Source: a virus
Direction: 5' to 3' (one strand)
IMG/VR virus record: IMGVR_UViG_3300050821_002614
Coordinates: 1 to 42,117 of that record
DNA length: 42,117 bases
The notes under the pieces are model-generated. The model made no database searches, was not told where the DNA came from, and was given only the letters and a program-made list of their open reading frames with translations. Shown here in pieces: positions 8,879-17,020 of this stretch (position 1 is its first letter; every line of letters starts with the position of its first letter). Both the position numbers and the translations under genes were made by a program.

Positions 8879-10611
8879 TGTTCCGCGGCGGCGATTTCGG
8901 TTTCGTCGGCGATAGCTATCAAGCGCCGATGGTGCTGCAGGATGCACAGGACACCATCAATTTTTATCTGGAGAAGGACCCGAAAGAATCTCCCAAGATG
9001 CCGAACGCCTTATTGGGTGCGCCAGGGCTGAATCCCTTAGCATCGACGCAGACCGGCCAGGTGCGCGGCGCGTGGGTGTTGCCTGGCAGCACCGCCGCGT
9101 TAGTGGTGACCGGCAACATGTTGTATCTGGTGACGATCACGGTACCGGCCACGCAAACGTCGCTGCCGCAGTATGCGACAACCGCTGTCGGGACGTTGCT
9201 CACCAACTCCGGCCCGGTGGTGATGCGCGATAACGGTGTATTGACCAATGGCCAGGGCGGCTATTGCCTGATCGTTGACGGCCAATATGGCTATTATTAC
9301 TTGCTGTCGGGCGTGCCCTACGTCAATACCTTTACCGGGAGCTTGAGCGGCACCAGTAATGTGATTACCTTGCCGGGCGTATTGCCGGTGGGCTTGATCG
9401 TAGCGAATACCCCGACCTTAACCGACACCGGCGGTGTGATCCCCGGCGGTACGTTCATAGTCTCGGTCGACACCGTCGCCTTGACCATCACCATGTCCGC
9501 GGCGGCTAGCGGGAATTTTCCTAGCGACACCGTGAGCCTGCATATTCCGGTGTTCGGGCGCATCACTGATCCCGGATTTTTGGGCGCCAATCGCATTCTA
9601 TTTATTGAAGGCTGGCTCATGTTGAATCAGCCTGGCACGCGCACCTTCTACACCACCGGGCCTACGCCATATTCAATGCTCTTTCCTGGCGCGTTCTTTG
9701 CGCTGAAAGACTCCAGTACCGATAACCTCATTACGCTGATGGAGAACAACCGTGAAGCGTGGCTCATCGGGGAGCGCACCTCTGAAGTCTGGTTCAATGC
9801 AGGCGGTACTAATTTTGCATTTCAACGATTACCGGGGGTGGGTCCTCAGATTGGATGCGCAGCCGTGCATTCCATATCACGGGGCGGGGCTCAATTGGTC
9901 TGGCTCGCACGCAACGAACAAGGCCAGAACGTGGTTGTCTGTACCAGTCAATATAGCTGGAAACGACTTAGCAACCACGCCATAGAACATGCGATCTCGC
10001 AATACCCGGTGGTCTCGGATGCCATTGGCTATTGCTACGAAGAAGAGGGCCACCTCTTCTATATGCTCACCTTCCCGACCGCGGACGTGACTTGGTGCTA
10101 TGACTTTGTCAGTGAGACATGGGCCAAGCGCTTGTCATTCGATCCGGTCGCCGGGGTCTATCATCGGCACCGCTCCAATTGCTTCATGGACTTCGGCGAC
10201 GTGCGCATGGTGGGCGATTACACCACCGGGCAATTGCACCAGATGTCGCGCGCGTTCTACACCGATGCCGGCAACCCGTTACGGGCACTGCGCCGTACCC
10301 CGCACCTGTGGGGCAAAGAGAACCGCGAACGCTTGTTCTTTGCGCAACTGCAAATTGAATTTACCCCCGGTGTGGGCTTACAGACGGGCCAGGGCACTAA
10401 CCCCCAAGTCATGTTGCGCTGGAGCGATGACGGCGCCTTTAGCTGGAGCAATGAACACTGGACCTCGATCGGCGCCGCCGGCCAGACCAAAAACCGCGCC
10501 ATCTGGCGCCAGCTGGGCCAGGCGCGTGATCGGGTGTGGGAAGCGGTGATTAGTGACCCGGTGCCGCGCGACATCATCGGCGCCACCCTCTACGCGGAGA
10601 CTACCGAATAA
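8878..10611 (+). CDS. P22 gp10-like packaged-DNA stabilisation protein
   Basis: 577 residues; GTG start overlaps the upstream TAG by one base. The sequence has the features of the gp10 / Phage_stabilise family: a beta-propeller-like series with RILFIEGWLMLNQPGTRTF, NREAWLIGERTSEVW and LVWLARNEQGQNVVV, and the C-terminal RLGQARDR/WRQLG segment. It would seal the neck below the gp4-like adaptor and hold packaged DNA. It carries an inserted domain at about residues 148-225 (SGTSNVIT...) like the insert in the gp4-like protein. The stop overlaps the next ATG. Confidence 0.85.
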   Translation: MFRGGDFGFVGDSYQAPMVLQDAQDTINFYLEKDPKESPKMPNALLGAPGLNPLASTQTGQVRGAWVLPGSTAALVVTGNMLYLVTITVPATQTSLPQYATTAVGTLLTNSGPVVMRDNGVLTNGQGGYCLIVDGQYGYYYLLSGVPYVNTFTGSLSGTSNVITLPGVLPVGLIVANTPTLTDTGGVIPGGTFIVSVDTVALTITMSAAASGNFPSDTVSLHIPVFGRITDPGFLGANRILFIEGWLMLNQPGTRTFYTTGPTPYSMLFPGAFFALKDSSTDNLITLMENNREAWLIGERTSEVWFNAGGTNFAFQRLPGVGPQIGCAAVHSISRGGAQLVWLARNEQGQNVVVCTSQYSWKRLSNHAIEHAISQYPVVSDAIGYCYEEEGHLFYMLTFPTADVTWCYDFVSETWAKRLSFDPVAGVYHRHRSNCFMDFGDVRMVGDYTTGQLHQMSRAFYTDAGNPLRALRRTPHLWGKENRERLFFAQLQIEFTPGVGLQTGQGTNPQVMLRWSDDGAFSWSNEHWTSIGAAGQTKNRAIWRQLGQARDRVWEAVISDPVPRDIIGATLYAETTE

Positions 10612-10949
10612 TGGCTCAGTTTCGCATCGTGCCGAGTTATGAGACACAGCTTTCGCCCGGCAATCACAATGATTCGGTCTGGTATCGGTATTTCCAGCAG
10701 AACGAATTAGGCACACCGCCCAGCAGCGAAATGGTGCTAGCGGTGGCGGCATCCCCCTTTAGCTATGCCTATCCGTCGAAAGGTTTCCTGATTGTCTCGG
10801 GCGGTACGGTCTCGGTCATCATGTTCTCACGCACTCCGGGAACCTTCTATCTCACCGGGCAAATCGCGGGCGTATTCCCTGGCGCACAGAATGACGTGCT
10901 CAAGATCACCTATAGCGTCAAGCCGGCCGTGGTGTTCATTCCGACATGA
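10611..10949 (+). CDS. Hypothetical neck/tail-associated protein (112 aa)
   Basis: The ATG overlaps the stop of the gp10-like gene, and the end overlaps the cupin-SET gene by 4 bp. The C-terminal half resembles a small phage beta module (SYAYPSKGFLIVSGGTVSVI...FYLTGQIAGVFP) often encoded next to neck genes. No enzyme motif or membrane segment is seen. It is likely a small virion or assembly protein. Confidence 0.68.
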   Translation: MAQFRIVPSYETQLSPGNHNDSVWYRYFQQNELGTPPSSEMVLAVAASPFSYAYPSKGFLIVSGGTVSVIMFSRTPGTFYLTGQIAGVFPGAQNDVLKITYSVKPAVVFIPT

Positions 10950-11755
10950 ACCTGCCCGCGACATTGAACACCTTGGAAGGCGTGATGCAGGGACTACCGC
11001 AAGTCGCGTGCGATGTCGTGCACGCCTTTGCGCCCGGCATCTACATCCGGCAAGTCACCTTGCGCGCCGGCTCCTTTGTGATGGGGCACCACCACCGGCA
11101 AGCGCACTTGAACATCATGGTTAAGGGTCATCTCACCCTTTTTGCCACCGATGGCACGCGCTCAGAACTCTATGCGCCGGTCATCTGCGTAGCGGAACCA
11201 GGCCGCAAGGTGGCCTATGTGCATGAAGACACGCTATGGCTGAACCTCTACGCCACCACGGAAACCGATGTCGAAAAATTGGAAGCGACCTACTTGGAGA
11301 TCACCGAGGGCTGGCAGTCTGTACATGATGCATTCCACATGAATCGCGACGCGGACCGGGAGGACTTCGATAACTTTCTCTGGGAAACCGGCTTATCTGC
11401 GGAATCGGTGCGCATCGAATCAGAAAACACCGTGGATCAGATGCCGTTCCCGCAAGGTGCGTACAAGTGCAAGGTGGGCCCGTCTGACATTCAAGGTAAA
11501 GGCTTGCTCGCCTGTGCTGACATCGCGGGCGCCGAGATCATTGCGCCTGCCAGGCTTGATGGCAAGCGCACCCCGGCCGGCCGCTATACCAATCACGCCA
11601 AAGTCCCTAATGCGCAGATGATCGCGCACGCGAACGGCGATATCTTTCTCATGTCGGTGAAGCCGATCGGCGGCAGTTTGGGCGGCCAGGCCGGCGAGGA
11701 AATCACCGTCAACTATCGCCAAGCGCTCACCTTGAATCAGCTGGTAACCCAATGA
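10946..11755 (+). CDS. Cupin-SET domain fusion protein
   Basis: 269 residues. The N-terminal half (about 1-120) is a cupin-like domain with the metal-site pattern GHHHRQAHLNIMVKGHLTL. Small cupin-like proteins of this type occur next to neck genes in podophages. The C-terminal part (about 175-265) has the order of a SET domain: IQGKGLLA, then RYTNHAKVPNA, then GEEITVNY, which match the GxGxxA, NHxxxPN and GEExxxxY elements of protein-lysine methyltransferases. If active it would methylate a lysine on a virion or host protein using SAM. It overlaps both neighbours by 4 bp, inside the structural operon. The cupin assignment is weaker than the SET assignment. Confidence 0.78.
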   Translation: MNLPATLNTLEGVMQGLPQVACDVVHAFAPGIYIRQVTLRAGSFVMGHHHRQAHLNIMVKGHLTLFATDGTRSELYAPVICVAEPGRKVAYVHEDTLWLNLYATTETDVEKLEATYLEITEGWQSVHDAFHMNRDADREDFDNFLWETGLSAESVRIESENTVDQMPFPQGAYKCKVGPSDIQGKGLLACADIAGAEIIAPARLDGKRTPAGRYTNHAKVPNAQMIAHANGDIFLMSVKPIGGSLGGQAGEEITVNYRQALTLNQLVTQ

Positions 11756-12519
11756 GCGCGGTAGCGGCGGGAATCATCGCCGGGGGCGCGGTCTTAAGCG
11801 CCGGCATCTCGGCGTATTCATCGGGGCAGGCGGCCAACAAACAGGCGCAGTCGGCGCAGAACTCCCTGAACCTGCAACAAGGCATGTACGACCAAACGGT
11901 GGGCTATGAAGCGCCGTACCGTGACGCGGGCACGGGCGCCACCTCGCAATTGAATTACTTGCTTGGTACCGGCACACCGGGAGCTGGCAACACCGCGGCG
12001 TCAAGCCCTGCCGGTGGTTTCGGTTCCCTGAATGCGCCGTTTACCGGCGACATGATGAAGCAGTACAGCCCCGCGTATCAGTTCCAGATGCAGCAAGGGC
12101 AACAGAATGTATTGAACCAGACTGCGGGACAGTCCGGCGCACTGTCGGGGGCGGCTTTGAAGGATCTCACTAGTTTCAATCAAGGCTACGCCAATACCGC
12201 CTTTAATAACGCGTTCTCGCAATATCAAACGCAGCAATCGAACACCTTCAACCGCCTGGCTGGCATTGCGCAGCTGGGCCAAGCCGCATCCTCCAATCAA
12301 GCGAGTGGTGCGAGTAACTTTGGCTCTAGCATCGGCAGTGCCGCGCAGAATATCGGCACCGCACAGGCCGGCGGCATCGTGGGCGCATCGAATGCCATCA
12401 CCGGCGGCATCAATTCTGCAACGCCGTGGCTCTATGCCGGCGGTGGTGGTAGCGGTGGCTGGAACTTTGGTAATTCCGATACTACTGATATGAGTGGCTT
12501 TGCCACCGGTGGCGGATAG
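11752..12519 (+). CDS. DNA ejection (internal virion) protein 1
   Basis: 255 residues, rich in Gln, Gly, Ala, Asn and Ser. It has an N-terminal hydrophobic Ala/Gly segment (AGIIAGGAVLSAGISA, about 6-21), then helical Gln-rich sequence and a Gly-rich tail. This is the usual appearance of the first small ejection protein (P22 gp7 equivalent), which is injected with the DNA and builds the channel through the envelope. ATGA overlap with the preceding gene; its TAG shares a base with the next GTG. Confidence 0.78.
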   Translation: MSAVAAGIIAGGAVLSAGISAYSSGQAANKQAQSAQNSLNLQQGMYDQTVGYEAPYRDAGTGATSQLNYLLGTGTPGAGNTAASSPAGGFGSLNAPFTGDMMKQYSPAYQFQMQQGQQNVLNQTAGQSGALSGAALKDLTSFNQGYANTAFNNAFSQYQTQQSNTFNRLAGIAQLGQAASSNQASGASNFGSSIGSAAQNIGTAQAGGIVGASNAITGGINSATPWLYAGGGGSGGWNFGNSDTTDMSGFATGGG

Positions 12520-13886
12520 TGGCTGACGGTTATCAAGCGGTCGCGCTCGGCATCAAGCCGCAAGATCCTAGCCAGACATTTGACAGTCTCAACAGTATTT
12601 TAGGTCTGCAGCAAAAACGCCAGGGCTTGCAGATCCAGGCACAACAGCTGCAGCAAGAACAACTCAAAACGCAGCAGCAGCAAGGGGTGCAGGACTTTTT
12701 CAAGTCCTTTGACCCGACTGACCATATCGGCGCCGATGGCACCACTGATGTCAACAGCGTGCATACCAGCGACACCTATAAGAATGCCGGCAACGCCAAG
12801 CCGCTGATTGACCAAACGTTGGGCCAGATCAAACAGCAGCAATTGACCGCCAAGCAAAGCCTGCAGTCGTTGAATGACGACGCGCTAGGTCTATATACCC
12901 GCGGCATGAACACGCTGCAGAACGATGACGACGTGAAAAAAGACAACGCGGCTGGGCGTGCCAAAGTCGATCAATTGCACCAATCTATCGCCGCAATGAG
13001 TCCGGACATGGCACGCGTCGCCGGCACCTTTGGCCCGGTCACGCAACACGCCAAACAGGGCGATTTGTCCAAGGCAGTGGGCGCGGTGGGCTTAATGGGC
13101 GCGGATGTGATCGGGCAACGCGGACAGCAGAATCCGCAGCAGACCAGCAACGCGCAACAACAGATTCTTAATCGCGACGTCGGCACCGGAGCGCTATCCG
13201 CTCCCCCTGGTGGTACTGCTCCTAGTGGTGGTCCCGGTGGGCCATTGAATCCTACATCCTCGGTGGTTGCCGGCAACACGGCCCGCACCACGGCGGTTGC
13301 CGGTAGTGATATCGATCGGGCTAATGAAATCAGCGCCAAGATTCAGCCATCGCAAGCGGCCATCGGCATTACGCAGCGGGTAGATGATCTCGCCAATCAA
13401 ATTAGCTCCGGCAAGTTCGCCAAGTGGGTCATGGATAAGGCGGCTGCCGCTGGTAACCAAGACCCGGCCATCACCGCACGACAATTGCTTGAGAAAGACT
13501 TGGGGCAAGTCAAATCGGCCGCGACGGCATCCGCTGCAACGGATAAAAAAATGGACACGATTTTGGCCGGCTATCCAGAAGCCACATCGACATCAGACAC
13601 CATCCACGGTGCCATGGACTATATCCGCGGTTCATTCCGGCAAAATGTGGCGCGCGGGGAACTGTTGAATAAGTACCGGGACAAAAAGCCGAACTTAGAA
13701 GGCTTTCAGCATGCCGACGACGTATTGACCGGCCACACGGAACCGCTTATGCATGAATTCAATGCGCTGAAGACTCGACAAGAACGTGTCGATTTTTACA
13801 AGCGCAATTTCCATGAGCGCGGGCAAGCGGAAGCCTTCACAAACCGCGTTAGTGCCATGGGTGATATGAATGTCCTTAGCCGCTGA
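12519..13886 (+). CDS. DNA ejection protein 2 (coiled-coil rich)
   Basis: 455 residues from a GTG overlapping the upstream TAG. The N-terminus has a strongly Gln-rich coiled coil (about 30-60, LGLQQKRQGLQIQAQQLQQ). A Pro/Gly-rich linker lies near residues 205-250, and further helices follow. The position between the gp7-like and the large third ejection protein fits P22 gp20. It overlaps the next gene by 17 bp. Confidence 0.72.
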   Translation: MADGYQAVALGIKPQDPSQTFDSLNSILGLQQKRQGLQIQAQQLQQEQLKTQQQQGVQDFFKSFDPTDHIGADGTTDVNSVHTSDTYKNAGNAKPLIDQTLGQIKQQQLTAKQSLQSLNDDALGLYTRGMNTLQNDDDVKKDNAAGRAKVDQLHQSIAAMSPDMARVAGTFGPVTQHAKQGDLSKAVGAVGLMGADVIGQRGQQNPQQTSNAQQQILNRDVGTGALSAPPGGTAPSGGPGGPLNPTSSVVAGNTARTTAVAGSDIDRANEISAKIQPSQAAIGITQRVDDLANQISSGKFAKWVMDKAAAAGNQDPAITARQLLEKDLGQVKSAATASAATDKKMDTILAGYPEATSTSDTIHGAMDYIRGSFRQNVARGELLNKYRDKKPNLEGFQHADDVLTGHTEPLMHEFNALKTRQERVDFYKRNFHERGQAEAFTNRVSAMGDMNVLSR

Positions 13887-15723
13887 TCCGGAATTAGATG
13901 AGGCGTTCGGGCCGGCTACCGCAGCACCATCGGCGCCCACATCGCTCGATTCTGAACTAGACGCTGCATTCGGGCCACCGCCAGCGCGGGCCGCAGTCGC
14001 GAACAAGCCAACGAGTCCTTACGCCGATCGCCCGGTAATCAGTGATGCAGTAGACAACCAATTGCATGAGCTTGGTAGCGGGATGTTGCACGGCGTGGTT
14101 GGTGGGTATAAGGGTCTCGTTACGCTTGCCACTAGTCGCGATCCGGACAAAGCCGCCGCAGCGGTTGAGGCGGAAACGGCGAAGGCCTACCACGCGCCGG
14201 TATCGCCTTACGTCTCTACGATGGCGCCCGCGGCGCGCAAGGCGTGGGAGTCCGGCACACAGCTGCCGGCCGCTACGGAATTGGGCGATATCGCGGAACG
14301 TCACGGCGCATCCCCTGCCTTGAGCACCGGTCTTGCAGTGTTGCCGGCAGCGGCAGCGGCATCCCTTGGTGCGCCGCGTGGCGGCTTGGGCGAAGCGCCG
14401 AAACTGACCCCGACCGGCGCACCGGAAGCGCAAGCGGTAGTGAATAAGGCCAGCGAATCGCAATCGATGGGCGCCGCTGGTACGCCTATTGATGTATCGG
14501 AGGCGTCACCGCAGGGGAAGGCTGCCATTGCGGCAGCGGACCCGGCGAAGTTGGATTCCGCGGCATTGCAAAATCATTTGGAAGCGGAACGCCATGGCGT
14601 TCAATTATCGCGCGGGCAGGCGAATCGCGACCCGGTACAGTATTCGAACGAACAAAATTCGACACTTGGCGCTAAACAACTTGCTGCACAAGAGGATCAA
14701 TTGGTTAATGGGATAGATGACATTCGCCGTGACGCCTCACCATCAACGGTCCACAACAACGTCATCCAAAACGGGCAAACGGTTGTTGATTCGTTGAAAG
14801 CCTACGACGAACCGGTGCAAGCGAACATCCGCGCCAAATACAAGGCATTAGAGGATGCAAACGGCGGCAGCCTACCAATTGACACCGGTAGTTTTGTTTC
14901 CAATGTCGACGCCATTTTAAAAAAGCGCTTCCTTACTGGGTCTGTTCCCGCTGCCGGCAAAGAGTTACTTGATAGTTTGCGCGCCGGTGAGCCGTTGGAC
15001 TTCGAAGGCTTTGAAGAGGCGCGAAGCCGCTTGGCGGAAGCGCAGCGGAACGGCGGTAGCGAGGGGACTGCGGCGAAGGCCATACGCGCGCAGCTTGAAC
15101 AAATGCCACTGGCACCGGAAGCCGCAAAACTTAAGGGCCTGGCTGACGAAGCGCGCGGCGCTGCCCGTAGTCGCTTCGAAGAATTGGAAGCTGATCCCGC
15201 CTATCAAGCCGCGGTTGACGATGTTGCCGGTGGCATCAAAAAGGGCCAATCGTCACCGCTGGCTGACAAGTTCCTAGATAGCCATGCGCTCGGCAATGCA
15301 CCTAAATCGCAGGTTGATCTAATGATGTCGAAACTAGACGACGAAGGCCGCGGTGCAGTGGCCTCGCATACCTTGAACGCTATCCGGAAGAGTGGCGTTA
15401 ACTCTACGGGCAAGGTGGTGCCGAAAGGGTATAGCGATGCACTGGCGAAATACGGGCCTAAACTAGATTCATTGGTAGCCCCAGAGACGCGCCAGGGGCT
15501 AGAAGAAATGGGCCATGTGATTAATAACGCCAAAGTGGCGCCGCCCGGCAATTTCGTCAATTACTCTAAATCTGGCGTCATCATGAACGCTGCGCAACAT
15601 GCCGGAGAAGCGGCAATCAATGCCAAAACGTTAGGGATCGGTGTGCCCTTTATCAAGGGAGCACTAGAGCGAAAATTTATCGATGACGCATGGTCACCGT
15701 ACGCTGGAATCGAAAAGCGCTAA
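13870..15723 (+). CDS. DNA ejection protein 3 (large)
   Basis: 617 residues, Ala-rich and helical. Near the N-terminus a short motif occurs twice: ELDEAFGP (about 9-16) and ELDAAFGP (about 28-35). The last residues, FIDDAWSPYAGIEKR, recur almost unchanged at the C-terminus of the opposite-strand microprotein encoded just downstream. Position and size suggest the third ejection protein (P22 gp16 position), delivered into the cell ahead of DNA. The start ATG lies inside the preceding gene. No catalytic motif was recognised. Confidence 0.75.
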   Translation: MSLAADPELDEAFGPATAAPSAPTSLDSELDAAFGPPPARAAVANKPTSPYADRPVISDAVDNQLHELGSGMLHGVVGGYKGLVTLATSRDPDKAAAAVEAETAKAYHAPVSPYVSTMAPAARKAWESGTQLPAATELGDIAERHGASPALSTGLAVLPAAAAASLGAPRGGLGEAPKLTPTGAPEAQAVVNKASESQSMGAAGTPIDVSEASPQGKAAIAAADPAKLDSAALQNHLEAERHGVQLSRGQANRDPVQYSNEQNSTLGAKQLAAQEDQLVNGIDDIRRDASPSTVHNNVIQNGQTVVDSLKAYDEPVQANIRAKYKALEDANGGSLPIDTGSFVSNVDAILKKRFLTGSVPAAGKELLDSLRAGEPLDFEGFEEARSRLAEAQRNGGSEGTAAKAIRAQLEQMPLAPEAAKLKGLADEARGAARSRFEELEADPAYQAAVDDVAGGIKKGQSSPLADKFLDSHALGNAPKSQVDLMMSKLDDEGRGAVASHTLNAIRKSGVNSTGKVVPKGYSDALAKYGPKLDSLVAPETRQGLEEMGHVINNAKVAPPGNFVNYSKSGVIMNAAQHAGEAAINAKTLGIGVPFIKGALERKFIDDAWSPYAGIEKR

Positions 15724-15773
15724 TCCTTTTTTTCGATACCGGCATAGGGTGCCCAAGCATCCTCAATAAATTC
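15673..15773. repeat. Protein-coding inverted repeat (two 44-bp arms)
   Basis: Arms 15673-15716 and 15730-15773 are 34/44 identical in inverted orientation. Eight of the ten differences fall at third codon positions. The left arm encodes the C-terminus of the large ejection protein (+), and the right arm the C-terminus of a 51-residue membrane protein (-). The short spacer holds both stop codons. The transcript could also fold into an imperfect hairpin, which might act between the converging genes. Confidence 0.9.
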
Positions 15774-15875
15774 TTTCGTGCCTGGCCGCAGCTTGCGGTT
15801 CTCGCGATCCGTGCGAATGCCGTCTTTGACAATCAGATAGACCACCAGCGCACCAAACAGAATGTAAGGAATCAT
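15720..15875 (-). CDS. Single-TM microprotein with ejection-protein C-terminal tag
   Basis: 51 residues from the ATG at 15875, which overlaps the TGA of the upstream 33-codon gene as ATGA. An N-terminal membrane helix (YILFGALVVYLIV, about 4-16) is followed by a charged region (KDGIRTDRENRKLRPGTK) and the C-terminus FIEDAWAPYAGIEKKD, nearly the same as the end of the converging ejection protein. A longer reading to 15989 exists, but its first 38 residues look non-coding. It is encoded against the late operon, at the place where P22 carries its sieA/immI genes. A role in superinfection exclusion or immunity is an inference. Confidence 0.75.
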   Translation of the reverse strand: MIPYILFGALVVYLIVKDGIRTDRENRKLRPGTKEFIEDAWAPYAGIEKKD

Positions 15876-15973
15876 CGGCCGCGTCCCAAGTGAAAGGACT
15901 TGCAGAGCATGGTGATGGCGCCCACGCACACACCGGCATTCAACAGCGCTACTAACAGCACAAGGATTTCCAT
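15872..15973 (-). CDS. 33-residue membrane microprotein
   Basis: ATG at 15973 with a strong GGAGG site four bases upstream on the minus strand. It is nearly all one membrane helix (MEILVLLVALLNAGVCVGAI...) ending in a basic tail (GRGR). The TGA stop overlaps the ATG of the next membrane microprotein by four bases, so the two are made together. The ribosome site on the minus strand overlaps the start codon of the + strand tail-fibre gene at 15983, so the two transcription directions share almost no spacer. It is too short for family assignment. Confidence 0.7.
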   Translation of the reverse strand: MEILVLLVALLNAGVCVGAITMLCKSFHLGRGR

Positions 15974-15982
15974 TAGGCCTCC

Positions 15983-17020
15983 ATGACAACGACGGTTCTC
16001 GCTCCCTATCTCACATCCCAGTTCTTCGGCAATAACGGCGCGTTTTTGAGTGGCGGCCAGATATTCACCTACCAGGCCGGCACCGTCACGCCGATCGCCA
16101 CCTATACAGATAGCACGGGCGGCACGCCCAACACAAACCCCATTGTACTTAATGCGCGCGGGGAGTGCTCAATTTGGGTTAATCCAAACACTGCATATAA
16201 GTTTGTGCTGCAGGACAGCAGCGGGAACACCATATGGACCCGCGATCAGGTCATACAAAGCCAGCTAATCACGCTTTACGGTGGCGTCGACACCGGCGGC
16301 GTGAATGCCTACATCCTGAATTTTGCGGCGCCCTATACCAGCTACGTTGACGGTACGGTGATTTATTGGATACCGGCCAACACCAACACCGGTCCATCCA
16401 CCATCAATGTGAATGGACTTGGTGTAGTGAATCTCGTGAATCAGGGCGGGAGCGCACTCACAGCCGGCCAGATTTTCGCCAATCAAATCGCCGTCATCAT
16501 GTACAAGGGCGGCTCGTTCTATTTGGTGTCTTCCGGGTATTCGAGCGCAGCCGCACAGACACTATTCATTGCCAATCGCTCTGTTGGTGCAGGCGCGCAA
16601 GCGCTCGCCGGCAATTCCACTACGACGGTGATATTCGATAATACATCCATCAATCGCGGCACGAATTACAACACTGCCACAGGATTATTTACTGCGGCCA
16701 TCGCCGGAATTTATACCTTCACCGCAACGCTGGTTGTTACCAGTAGCGGCGCCGCGAGCGGTTACGGTCCGTATTATTTCAGCAAGAATCTTGCCTCCAC
16801 CACTGGCAATTATTGGCCGCTGAACGGGCTTATTCAAGGTTCGCTCTCGGGATCTACCCCCGCCAGTGTTCAACAAGGCATATTCGGCGCAACCGCTAAT
16901 TTCTCTATGAATAGCGGCGACACGATGAGCATTCGTTGCCAGATGCCAAACCCCGGCGGCGGCTTTACGGTGGCGGGCGATGGCAAATCGTCGCAATTCT
17001 CCGGATATCAAAGCGGATGA
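15983..17020 (+). CDS. Receptor-binding tail protein with C1q-like head
   Basis: 345 residues. Residues 1-90 form an N-terminal module (FFGNNGAFLSGGQIFTYQAG, TPNTNPIVLNARGE, KFVLQDSSGNTIW) shared with the next gene, probably the virion-attachment domain. Residues from about 205 to the end resemble a C1q/TNF-like jelly roll: VIFDNTSINRGTNYN, then TGLFTAAIAGIYTF. This predicts a trimeric protein with a globular binding head. No lyase motif is seen. The stop overlaps the next ATG as ATGA. The ribosome site is weak, and the start lies inside the minus-strand GGAGG region. Confidence 0.83.
   Translation: MTTTVLAPYLTSQFFGNNGAFLSGGQIFTYQAGTVTPIATYTDSTGGTPNTNPIVLNARGECSIWVNPNTAYKFVLQDSSGNTIWTRDQVIQSQLITLYGGVDTGGVNAYILNFAAPYTSYVDGTVIYWIPANTNTGPSTINVNGLGVVNLVNQGGSALTAGQIFANQIAVIMYKGGSFYLVSSGYSSAAAQTLFIANRSVGAGAQALAGNSTTTVIFDNTSINRGTNYNTATGLFTAAIAGIYTFTATLVVTSSGAASGYGPYYFSKNLASTTGNYWPLNGLIQGSLSGSTPASVQQGIFGATANFSMNSGDTMSIRCQMPNPGGGFTVAGDGKSSQFSGYQSG

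Noticed and set aside
15720-15989. 89-residue version of the minus-strand membrane protein
   Set aside because: Its first 38 residues overlap the 33-codon gene in another frame and look non-coding; ATG 15875 with the ATGA coupling is better.
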